Source: Collinsella sp. CAG:166 (lineage in GTDB: Bacteria; Actinomycetota; Coriobacteriia; Coriobacteriales; Coriobacteriaceae). From it: a stretch of 8,198 bases of DNA. Numbering within the stretch: the first letter of the stretch is position 1; each line of letters begins with the position of its first letter. Under the pieces are notes generated by a model. The model searched no databases and had not been told where the DNA came from. It saw only the letters and a list, made by a program, of their open reading frames with translations. The stretch lies in contig FR878660.1 of the NCBI GenBank assembly GCA_000434535.1, forward strand, positions 2,094 to 10,291. Direction: 5' to 3'. This document shows, piece by piece, positions 1 to 6,000 of the stretch. The position numbers and the translations under genes are program-made.

Positions 1-46
1 CAGCAACTGCCGTATCCGCAGTCAAACATGCCCAAACGCCGGTCGG

Positions 47-247
47 CTAATGAATACCGCGACCCAAGTCTTCGGCGATTTTGTCCACGCCCTTAAGCGC
101 GGCGCAGGTCTTTTTGTTGGAGCAATGCCCCGTGCAAACGCCACCCTGAGCGCAGTCGGCGCAGGCGCCCTTGCGGTAGATGCGCACGCATACCGCGACA
201 AACGCAACACCGATAACAGCCAGTACAACAATATCGATAGGTGCCAT
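47..247 (-). CDS. FeoB-associated Cys-rich membrane protein
   Basis: This 66-residue protein has one N-terminal hydrophobic span (about residues 4-22), a short basic stretch (R22 to K26), and a Cys-rich tail with C29, C32, C38, C42 and C48; C20 lies in the span. This layout is that of the small FeoB-associated Cys-rich membrane proteins often encoded after feoB. Their biochemical role is not established; a part in metal handling or in organising the Feo complex at the inner membrane face is inference. The start is set by a GAGGAGG ribosome binding site 6 bases before the ATG. It follows feoB on the same strand, but a strong terminator lies between them, so it probably needs its own promoter or readthrough. 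No promoter stands out. Family assignment is fairly sure, function is not. Confidence 0.85.
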   Translation of the reverse strand: MAPIDIVVLAVIGVAFVAVCVRIYRKGACADCAQGGVCTGHCSNKKTCAALKGVDKIAEDLGRGIH

Positions 248-261
248 AGCAAGCCTCCTCT

Positions 262-271
262 AGTTAACCAC
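262..271 (-). promoter_or_regulatory. Third copy of the feo inverted-repeat core
   Basis: Read on the minus strand, GTGGTTAACT sits just upstream of the ribosome binding site of the Cys-rich gene, ending 15 bases before its ATG. The identical 10-mer forms the core of both arms of the inverted repeat upstream of the first feoA, and it has the same orientation here as the feoA-proximal arm. About 0.02 chance copies are expected in 8.2 kb on both strands. A shared regulator site is an inference. Confidence 0.4.
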
Positions 272-357
272 CACTTACTTTACCCCATTCTCCACCTACC
301 AAATAGGGACGGTTTATTTTGGTCGGTTTTATCTGCGGAAACGCCATATCTCCCCCA

Positions 358-392
358 CCAAAAAGCCCGAGTGTCGCTGGGACACCCGGGCT
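358..392 (-). terminator. Intrinsic terminator after feoB
   Basis: On the minus strand a 12-bp stem (AGCCCGGGTGTC pairing with GACACTCGGGCT, one G-T wobble) closes a 5-base loop and runs into TTTTT. It begins 30 bases past the feoB stop codon and separates feoB from the Cys-rich gene. Confidence 0.92.
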
Positions 393-421
393 CGTGGAAA
401 GGGGTTAATCCTTATTCGGAC

Positions 422-2749
422 TTAAGCGGAAACTGCGGCGGAAGCAGTGTTGGTCTCGTCCTCGTCGGTCCATGCATGCTTGGGCATGGGACGGAAGATC
501 TGGAAGAGCATCGCAACCAGCAGCACGATGGCCACAATCGTCCAGATACCAAACTGTCCAAGAACAAGCAAGTTGTAGAACTGGTTGATGAACAGGCCGA
601 TCACCCAAGCGAAGGCACACTCGTAACCGATGGCGATCGCAGTCCACTTGCCGGAATCCATCTGGTTGCGGATGGTGCCAATGGCGGCGAAGCAGGGGGC
701 GCACAGCAGGTTGAAGGCACCGAATGCCACGCAAGCGCCCATGGTCGGGAACATACCGGCAAATGCGGTCCACAGGCTCGGATCGGTCTCGCCGGCATCG
801 GCAACGGACAGCAGCGAGCCGGCGGTTGCGACGACGTTCTCCTTGGCGACGAGGCCAGAAACGGTCAGCGCGGTTGCCTGCCAGGTGCTAAAGCCGAGCG
901 GGGCGAAGATCCAGGCAACCAGGTTGCCCAGCATGGCGAGCACGGAGTAGTCCATGAACTCCTCGGGGATGCCATCCATCGCAGGCAGGAAGCCAATGGA
1001 ACCGTTATAGCTACCAAAGTTGGAGAGGAACCAAACGACGACGGTGGACGCAAAGATGACCGTGCCGGCCTTCTTGATAAAGGCCCAGCAGCGCTCCCAC
1101 ACGTGCAGCGCCCAGGAACGGATCGCCGGGAAGTGGTAGGCAGGAAGCTCCATGACAAACGGGGTCGGACGGCCGGCGAAGAGCTTGGTCTTCTTGAGCA
1201 TGAGGCCCGAGGCGATGACGGCAAAGACGCCCAGGAAGTAGAAAAGCGGGCTGATCCATGCGGCCGTGGTGGAAGAATCGCCAATGATGGAGCCCATGAG
1301 CAGGGCGATGATCGGCAGCTTGGCGCCGCAGGGGATGAACGTGGTGGTCATGACCGTCATGCGGCGGTCCTTCTCGTTCTCGATGGTCTTGGTGGCCATG
1401 ACGCCGGGGACGCCGCAGCCTGAGGACACGAGCATGGGGATGAACGACTTACCGGACAGGCCAAAGCGGCGGAACACGCGGTCCATGATAAAGGCGACGC
1501 GGGCCATGTAGCCGCAGTCCTCCAGGAAGGACAGCATCACGAACAGCAGGAACATCTGCGGCACAAAGCCGAAGATGGCGCCCAGGCCGCCAACGATACC
1601 GTCGCAGACCAGCGAATCGACCAGGCCACCGTCCTCGGTGCCACCCGCCACGAGGGCGTCGTGCACCATGGTGGTGATACCCGGGACATAGGGGCCGTAC
1701 TGTGCCGGGTCGACCGAGTCGGCGTCGTCACCCGCGGCCTCGACAGCCTCATCGTAAGCATCGCGGCCCTGACCGAGCACATACCAACCGTCGGTGCCAA
1801 AGAGCTGATCGTTGGTGAAGTCGGTCACCGTTCCGCCCAGGGTGGAAACGGCGATGTAGTACACGCAGAACATGATGACCACAAAGATCGGCAAGCCCAG
1901 GATACGGTTGGTAACCACGCGGTCGATCTTCTCGGAGGTGCTCATCTTGGCCGGGGCCTTGGTGAGGCACTCGTCGATGATGTGCGCGATGACGCCGTAG
2001 CGCTCGCCGGTGATGATGGACTCAGCGTCATCGTCGCAGTCCTGCTCGCACTGAGCGACCAGCTCTTCGACGCGAGCGGCCTTCTCCTTGGTGAGGTTGA
2101 TGAGCTTGCAGGCGTCCGCATCACGCTCGAACAGCTTGACGGCGTAATAGCGGCGCTTGTTGGCGGGAACGCTCGCAGGCAGGTTATTCTCGATGTGGTC
2201 CAGAACGTCCTCGATGGAGGAATCGAACTTGTGCTCCGGCACCTGGCCCTTAGAAGCAGCGGACTTCTTGACCTGCTCGAAGAGCTCCTTGATGCCCTTG
2301 TTCTTAAGAGCCGAGATCATCATGACCGGACAACCGAGCTTCTTGGAGAGCTTGTCCGTGTCGATCTTATCGCCGTTCTTCTCGATCAGGTCGGCCATGT
2401 TGAGGGCAACGACCACGGGCAGGCCGGTCTCGATAACCTGAAGCGCCAGGTACAGGTTACGCTCGAGGTTGGTCGCATCGACCACCTGGACGACAACATC
2501 GGGCTCGCCGCTCATGAGGTAATCGCGCGAGCATTGCTCCTCGGGGCTGTAGGGGGAAAGCGAGTAGATGCCAGGGAGGTCCGTGATGGTAACGTTCTTG
2601 TCGCTTAGGAGCTTGGCCTCCTTTTTCTCAACCGTGACGCCGGGCCAGTTGCCAACGTAGCCGTTGGCGCCGGTGATCAGGTTGAAAAGCGTGGTCTTGC
2701 CGCAGTTGGGGTTACCCGCCAGCGCGACATGGATCTGAGAATCCGCCAT
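422..2749 (-). CDS. feoB: Ferrous iron transporter FeoB
   Basis: FeoB is the inner-membrane Fe(II) permease with a cytosolic GTPase domain. At 775 residues it has the usual length. The G motifs are all visible: GNPNCGKT (12-19), the switch I Thr39, DLPG (57-60), NMAD (117-120) and the G5 SALK (146-149). A helical GDI-type region follows to about residue 275, then the membrane domain, whose first span starts near 281. Both halves of the gate are present: GCGVPG near 443 and PCGAKLP near 473. An acidic loop (about 311-356) lies between the first spans. The start is the ATG preceded by AAGAAGGA. It lies downstream of two feoA genes after a 123-base gap that contains a DtxR-like site, so it may be transcribed both with feoA and alone. 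The strong terminator at 358-392 ends this transcript. Confidence 0.97.
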   Translation of the reverse strand: MADSQIHVALAGNPNCGKTTLFNLITGANGYVGNWPGVTVEKKEAKLLSDKNVTITDLPGIYSLSPYSPEEQCSRDYLMSGEPDVVVQVVDATNLERNLYLALQVIETGLPVVVALNMADLIEKNGDKIDTDKLSKKLGCPVMMISALKNKGIKELFEQVKKSAASKGQVPEHKFDSSIEDVLDHIENNLPASVPANKRRYYAVKLFERDADACKLINLTKEKAARVEELVAQCEQDCDDDAESIITGERYGVIAHIIDECLTKAPAKMSTSEKIDRVVTNRILGLPIFVVIMFCVYYIAVSTLGGTVTDFTNDQLFGTDGWYVLGQGRDAYDEAVEAAGDDADSVDPAQYGPYVPGITTMVHDALVAGGTEDGGLVDSLVCDGIVGGLGAIFGFVPQMFLLFVMLSFLEDCGYMARVAFIMDRVFRRFGLSGKSFIPMLVSSGCGVPGVMATKTIENEKDRRMTVMTTTFIPCGAKLPIIALLMGSIIGDSSTTAAWISPLFYFLGVFAVIASGLMLKKTKLFAGRPTPFVMELPAYHFPAIRSWALHVWERCWAFIKKAGTVIFASTVVVWFLSNFGSYNGSIGFLPAMDGIPEEFMDYSVLAMLGNLVAWIFAPLGFSTWQATALTVSGLVAKENVVATAGSLLSVADAGETDPSLWTAFAGMFPTMGACVAFGAFNLLCAPCFAAIGTIRNQMDSGKWTAIAIGYECAFAWVIGLFINQFYNLLVLGQFGIWTIVAIVLLVAMLFQIFRPMPKHAWTDEDETNTASAAVSA

Positions 2750-2822
2750 TCAATCCTTCTTCCTTGTGTGCCCGCGCTGCCTTCTCCGCGCAGGCTGGAT
2801 AATGTGCTTCAAAGATGCTGCA

Positions 2823-2841
2823 TTAAGTTAGAAAAACCTAA
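2823..2841 (-). promoter_or_regulatory. DtxR/IdeR-like iron box upstream of feoB
   Basis: On the minus strand the 19-mer TTAGGTTTTTCTAACTTAA matches the classical DtxR/IdeR operator consensus TTAGGTTAGSCTAACCTAA at 15 of 19 positions. The mismatches are at positions 8-10 and 16. It overlaps an inverted repeat with arms AAGTTAG and CTAACTT. It lies between the second feoA and feoB, ending 73 bases before the feoB ATG. A metal-dependent repressor of the DtxR family would be expected to bind here under iron-replete conditions; this is inferred from the match and the neighbouring gene. No clean -35/-10 pair was found beside it. Confidence 0.6.
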
Positions 2842-2872
2842 CTTTATCTGCAGAAATATGCGCCGCGAGTCC

Positions 2873-3094
2873 TTACTGGACCTCGACGACGGCGGCCTCC
2901 TCCTTGCGGATGGAAAGCTCGTAGCCGCGCACGTTGATCTCGACCGGATCACCGAGCGGTGCAACCTTCACGACCTTGAACGAAGTGCCCTTGATGAGCC
3001 CCAGGTCCATAAGGTGGCGGCGAAGCGCACCCTCACCGTGAAGCTTGACGATGGTGGAGCTCTCGCCCACCTTAACGTCACCCAACGTCTTCAT
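2873..3094 (-). CDS. feoA: FeoA family protein (second copy)
   Basis: This 73-residue protein is a single SH3-like FeoA domain covering essentially its whole length. It shows the family pattern of an N-terminal strand (KVGESSTIVKL), a helix with HLMDLGLIKGT (about 27-37), and C-terminal strands (VEINVRGYELSIRKEEA). FeoA is a small cytosolic protein thought to interact with FeoB and affect Fe(II) uptake. It starts 39 bases past the stop of the first feoA, with GGGGG 8 bases before the ATG, so the two are very likely cotranscribed. It differs strongly in sequence from the first copy: it lacks the Met- and Cys-containing N-terminal extension and ends in a typical FeoA C-terminus. The two copies may not be interchangeable. 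Confidence 0.93.
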   Translation of the reverse strand: MKTLGDVKVGESSTIVKLHGEGALRRHLMDLGLIKGTSFKVVKVAPLGDPVEINVRGYELSIRKEEAAVVEVQ

Positions 3095-3133
3095 CCTCTT
3101 ATCCCCCTTTCGGTTTTTATGAAATGCTGCAGA

Positions 3134-3376
3134 CTAACCGACGGTCATGATGTGCATGGCAACCTTGGAATCGATACCAAAGCGTGCGCCCAGCACCGTG
3201 ACGATGATATTGGCGCCACTCGAGCTCACCACGTGGATTTCGTTGCCCTCGACAAAGCCGAGGTCCTTGAGGTGGTGCTTCATATCCTCATTGCCCTTTA
3301 CACGAGACACGCGCACGGTTTCGCCCGCTTTTACCATCGAAAGCGGCATGGCCGGCATCTGCGGTCCGCAAGACAT
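3134..3376 (-). CDS. feoA: FeoA family protein (first copy)
   Basis: This 80-residue protein is the promoter-proximal gene of the feo cluster. After a short Met-, Pro- and Cys-containing extension (M1, C3, M7, M10, M14) comes an SH3-like FeoA domain: AGETVRVSRVKG, then HHLKDLGFVEGNE (about 34-46), then strands ending near the C-terminus (VLGARFGIDSKVAMHIM). The start is set by AGGAG six bases before the ATG. An internal start at M10 or M14 would remove the extension but has no better ribosome binding site. It probably binds or tunes FeoB in the cytosol, as for other FeoA proteins. Upstream is a large perfect inverted repeat, suggesting that the whole cluster is controlled from there. Whether the N-terminal Met and Cys residues bind metal is unknown. 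Confidence 0.93.
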   Translation of the reverse strand: MSCGPQMPAMPLSMVKAGETVRVSRVKGNEDMKHHLKDLGFVEGNEIHVVSSSGANIIVTVLGARFGIDSKVAMHIMTVG

Positions 3377-3418
3377 GAGTGGCTCCTAACGTCAGTTCGT
3401 CCTCAACATCGACGCGGT

Positions 3419-3474
3419 AAAAGTTAACCACGCCTATGTTCGCTATAGTAAACTAACACGTGGTTAACTTTTTG
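3419..3474. repeat. Perfect 15-bp inverted repeat at the feoA promoter region
   Basis: AAAAAGTTAACCACG (3419-3433) is repeated as its exact reverse complement (3460-3474), with 26 bases between. Each arm carries a GTTAAC core that is itself palindromic. On the minus strand the spacer holds a possible -10 (TATAGC), without a good -35, and a weak DtxR-like site (11 of 19 positions, 3439-3457). The feoA-proximal arm ends 43 bases before the feoA ATG. A pair of operator sites flanking the feo promoter is the favoured reading. Alternatively, the A5/T5 ends make the whole repeat resemble a bidirectional terminator, but the 26-base loop and AT-rich stem argue against that. Confidence 0.7.
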
Positions 3475-3514
3475 GAAAGGGTCCCCATTCAGATTTCGAA
3501 AAAGTTTCCTATAC

Positions 3515-3556
3515 GAAACAAAAGGGCGCGGCAAAGGACCATCCTTTACCACGCCC
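3515..3556 (-). terminator. Intrinsic terminator after the HPr gene
   Basis: On the minus strand a 15-bp stem (GGGCGTGGTAAAGGA pairing with TCCTTTGCCGCGCCC, two G-T wobbles) closes a 3-base loop and runs into TTTTGTTT. It starts 8 bases past the HPr stop codon and insulates the HPr gene from the feo cluster. Confidence 0.92.
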
Positions 3557-3564
3557 TGTCATGC

Positions 3565-3813
3565 TTAAAGCGAGAGATTTCTGATCGATGTGACACAGGA
3601 GGCCTCATCTACGCCCGAAACGCGGAAGATGATGTCCTCGCCGCACTCGCCGTAGAGAGCCATGAGTCCCATGACATCGCGGCCATCCGTGTGGCGATCG
3701 CCGATGCTGACTGACACGTCGCTACGATGCTTGGCAATGATGTCATAGAGCAGCGCAACCGGGCGGGCATGTAGTCCCAACGGATCTTTAATCGTCTTTG
3801 TAAACTCGACCAT
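3565..3813 (-). CDS. ptsH: HPr family phosphocarrier protein with Asp at position 46
   Basis: This 82-residue protein has the normal HPr length and the active-site motif GLHARPVA, with His15 as the residue phosphorylated by enzyme I and Arg17 beside it. HPr is the cytosolic phosphate relay of the sugar phosphotransferase system. At position 46, where Gram-positive HPr has the Ser phosphorylated by HPr kinase, this protein has Asp (GRDVMGLMAL, 44-53). The start is the ATG preceded by GGGAGGGG; an upstream in-frame extension would run through the aspS terminator and part of aspS and is rejected. The gene stands alone between two terminators, without enzyme I. It could be the general HPr or a specialised paralogue; position 46 makes the latter possible. 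The symbol is given by family, not by proven function. Confidence 0.88.
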   Translation of the reverse strand: MVEFTKTIKDPLGLHARPVALLYDIIAKHRSDVSVSIGDRHTDGRDVMGLMALYGECGEDIIFRVSGVDEASCVTSIRNLSL

Positions 3814-3867
3814 GTCCCCTCCCGCGGCATCGCACATTCGGCCGGCAAACCCAGCCACGTGGTAGTT

Positions 3868-3873
3868 ATTGTA
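3868..3873 (-). promoter_or_regulatory. Possible -10 element for the HPr gene
   Basis: Minus-strand TACAAT (5 of 6 to TATAAT) lies 54 bases before the HPr ATG and after the aspS terminator, where a separate promoter is expected. No convincing -35 hexamer lies 16-18 bases upstream. Confidence 0.3.
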
Positions 3874-3896
3874 CGTTACCGGCGCACCCCCGTCCC

Positions 3897-3933
3897 ATAA
3901 AAAACGAGGGAAGGCACGCGTCCTTCCCTCGTT
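3897..3933 (-). terminator. Intrinsic terminator after aspS
   Basis: A perfect 12-bp stem (AACGAGGGAAGG with CCTTCCCTCGTT) and a 7-base loop are followed on the minus strand by six T residues. It starts 23 bases past the aspS stop codon. Confidence 0.95.
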
Positions 3934-3956
3934 ACGGGCAATATGTAGCCGCTTGC

Positions 3957-5744
3957 CTACATCAGGCGCAGGCTGACGTCCTTGAGCTGGGCGCCGGAAA
4001 CGGCACTCGGGGCGCCCGACATGAGGTCGGAGCCGCTGGCCGTCTTGGGGAACGCCATGACGTCGCGGATGGAGTCGGAGCCGGTGAGCAGCATGCACAC
4101 GCGGTCCAGGCCCAGAGCGAAACCGCCCATCGGGGGCGCACCAAACTTGAGCGCCTCCATGAGGAAGCCAAACTGCGACTCGGCGCGCTCCTCGGTAAAG
4201 CCCAGGAGCTTGAGCATGGACATCTGCATCTCGGCGTTGTGGATACGCATACCACCGCCGCCGGCCTCAAAGCCGTCCATGACAAAGTCGTAGGTGCAAG
4301 AACCGGCCGCCAAAGGATCGGCCTCAATCTTGGCGATGTCGGTCTCGGTCGGCAGGGTAAAGGGCTGATGCTCGGCAGCGTAAGCCTTGCGGTCCTCATC
4401 CCAGTGGAACAGCGGGAAGTTGACGACCCACAGGAAGTCGTGGCCCTCGCGCTTGATCTCGAGCGCGTTGGCCATGTGGGAGCGCATGCCGCCCAGGATC
4501 TCGTCAGAGAGCAGGCGCGGGCCGGCGGCGAACATCACAAGGTCGCCGGGCTCGACGTCCATGCGCTCGCGCAGAGCCGCCATCTCCTCGTCCGAGAAGA
4601 ACTTGACGATGGGGCTGTTGATGGAGCCGTCCTCGCGGAAGGCGATCCAGGCCAGGCCCTTGGCGCCAAACGTGGAGGCCACGCCGGCGAGCTTATCGAT
4701 CTTGGCACGTGCCCAGGCACCGGCGCCCTTGGCGTTGATGGCCTTGACGACAGAGCCCTTCTCATTTGCGGCGGTCGCGAAGACCTTGAACTTGGAGTTG
4801 GCAAAGATGTCGGTCAGGTCGACCAGGTGCATGCCATAGCGGGTATCGGGCTTGTCGGAGCCATAGGTGTCCATGGCATCCCAGTAGTTCATGCGACGCA
4901 GCGGCGTGGGCATCTCGACACCCATGCGGCCGAAGGCATCGGCAAGAACCTCTTCGAGCGCGCTCATGACATCGTTCTGGTCCACGAAAGACATCTCGAT
5001 ATCGACCTGGGTGAACTCGGGCTGACGGTCGGCACGCAGGTCCTCGTCGCGGAAGCACTTGGCAACCTGGTAGTAGCGCTCGACGCCACCGACCATGAGC
5101 AGCTGCTTCAGAAGCTGCGGGGACTGCGGCAGAGCGTAGAAGTTGCCCGGCTGGATGCGGCTGGGGACGATGAAGTCGCGGGCGCCCTCGGGCGTGGACT
5201 TGAACAGGGAGGGCGTCTCGACCTCCATGAACTCACGGTTGTGCAGCGCCTCGCGAATGGCAAAGGTAAAGTCGGAGCGCAGCTTGAGGTTGGCCATCAT
5301 CTCGGGACGGCGAAGGTCCAGATAGCGATAGCGCAGGCGGGTGTCCTCGCTGGTCTCGATGCCGTCCTCGATCTGGAACGGCGGGGTGACGGACGTGTTG
5401 AGCACCTCGGCGTGGTCGGTCAGGACCTCGATCTCGCCGGTCGCGAGCTTAGTGTTGGTGGTCTCCTCGCCACGGGCGCGCACGACGCCGTGGATCTTGA
5501 TGGGCCACTCAGGACGCATGGTCTCGGCGATCTTAAAGGCATCGCCGTCGGAGTGCTCGGGGTCGAAAGTGAGCTGCGTGATGCCCTCGCGGTCGCGAAG
5601 GTCGCAGAAAATAAGGCCGCCGTGGTCGCGACGACGGCTCACCCAACCGGTGAGGGTGACCTCTTCGCCCACGTTCTCGAAGCGAAGCTCGCCGCAGGTA
5701 CGGGTGTGCATGGAATGCTCATCGATGGGACGGGTCTGGCTCAT
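3957..5744 (-). CDS. aspS: Aspartyl-tRNA synthetase
   Basis: This class II synthetase charges tRNA with aspartate. At 595 residues it has bacterial-type length, with an N-terminal anticodon-binding OB fold (about 12-115), the catalytic core interrupted by the bacterial GAD insertion, and a short C-terminal extension. Recognisable elements are YRYLDLRRPEM, TPEGARDF, LPQSPQLLKQL, the motif 2 segment FRDEDLRADRQPEFTQVD, and motif 3 GLDRVCMLL. The start is the ATG with AAGGAGG nine bases upstream; the internal Met12, where the usual bacterial homology begins, lacks a ribosome binding site. In the anticodon domain, RRRDHGG has His (residue 41) where the strictly tRNA-Asp-specific E. coli enzyme has Leu30. 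That suggests a non-discriminating enzyme that also makes Asp-tRNA(Asn) for amidation. It is transcribed alone, from a structured leader to a strong terminator. Confidence 0.97.
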   Translation of the reverse strand: MSQTRPIDEHSMHTRTCGELRFENVGEEVTLTGWVSRRRDHGGLIFCDLRDREGITQLTFDPEHSDGDAFKIAETMRPEWPIKIHGVVRARGEETTNTKLATGEIEVLTDHAEVLNTSVTPPFQIEDGIETSEDTRLRYRYLDLRRPEMMANLKLRSDFTFAIREALHNREFMEVETPSLFKSTPEGARDFIVPSRIQPGNFYALPQSPQLLKQLLMVGGVERYYQVAKCFRDEDLRADRQPEFTQVDIEMSFVDQNDVMSALEEVLADAFGRMGVEMPTPLRRMNYWDAMDTYGSDKPDTRYGMHLVDLTDIFANSKFKVFATAANEKGSVVKAINAKGAGAWARAKIDKLAGVASTFGAKGLAWIAFREDGSINSPIVKFFSDEEMAALRERMDVEPGDLVMFAAGPRLLSDEILGGMRSHMANALEIKREGHDFLWVVNFPLFHWDEDRKAYAAEHQPFTLPTETDIAKIEADPLAAGSCTYDFVMDGFEAGGGGMRIHNAEMQMSMLKLLGFTEERAESQFGFLMEALKFGAPPMGGFALGLDRVCMLLTGSDSIRDVMAFPKTASGSDLMSGAPSAVSGAQLKDVSLRLM

Positions 5745-5765
5745 ACCAGTGATCCTCCTTTATGG

Positions 5766-5807
5766 ATCTGTGCCGCCCCGTGTCGTTCCGGGCGGCGTCG
5801 TACAGAT
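5766..5807 (-). promoter_or_regulatory. Bulged hairpin in the aspS leader
   Basis: On the minus strand, ATCTGT pairs with ACAGAT (outer stem, 6 bp) and GCCGCCC with GGGCGGC (inner stem, 7 bp). A one-sided 5-base bulge, ACGAC, lies between them, and the loop has 11 bases. The base of the hairpin is 5 bases from the AAGGAGG of aspS. No T-run follows, so it is not a terminator, and the T-box signature is absent. A second small stem (CTGCG with CGCAG, 5817-5833) lies just upstream. Translational control is a guess. Confidence 0.5.
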
Positions 5808-5849
5808 TTGCCCAGCCTGCGTAAACCGCGCAGCCGGACATGGCGTTCT

Positions 5850-5855
5850 ATCTTA
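5850..5855 (-). promoter_or_regulatory. Possible -10 element for aspS
   Basis: Minus-strand TAAGAT (4 of 6 to TATAAT) would give a leader of about 100 bases containing both hairpins. The -35 region is weak. In the rest of the aspS-serB gap (5856-6000), the serB side has two TTGACG hexamers (5904, 5922) with no -10 at the right distance, and a TGCGACAAT extended -10-like string at 5957-5965. None is convincing. Confidence 0.25.
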
Positions 5856-6000
5856 TCGCACCCACGTCGATGTACCGCGAAAAAGTAACTCTTGCCCAAA
5901 GACTTGACGGAGACGAAACAATTGACGCACCGTGGCCGTCGCCAAGGCGCGCCACGTGCGACAATGTGCCCCAATACAACTGCACTCGGAAAGGCCCGCC

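Noticed and set aside
1..46. Possible end of another gene or a terminator at the left edge
   Set aside because: No hairpin with T-run and no supported reading frame in these 46 bases.
50..1423. Long open frame on the plus strand opposite feoB and the Cys-rich gene
   Set aside because: Its codons mirror the feoB frame, the product is low-complexity (Gly, His, Asp, Arg rich) with no domain, and it crosses the feoB terminator.
1661..2608. Plus-strand open frame of 315 codons opposite feoB
   Set aside because: It lies wholly inside feoB and has no recognisable motif; an antisense shadow in GC-rich DNA.
3419..3474. Bidirectional terminator upstream of feoA
   Set aside because: The T5 ends on both strands look right, but the stem is AT-rich, the loop is 26 bases, and the HPr gene already has its own strong terminator just upstream.
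3565..4098. A 177-residue N-terminally extended form of the HPr protein
   Set aside because: The extension runs through the aspS terminator and the end of aspS; the 82-residue form starts at a ribosome binding site and has the family length.
5766..5860. T-box riboswitch in the aspS leader
   Set aside because: No T-box core sequence, specifier stem or downstream terminator; the leader is too short.
4239..5888. Plus-strand open frame of 549 codons opposite aspS
   Set aside because: aspS is unmistakable on the other strand; the product is repetitive Leu/Gly/Asp-rich with no domain.
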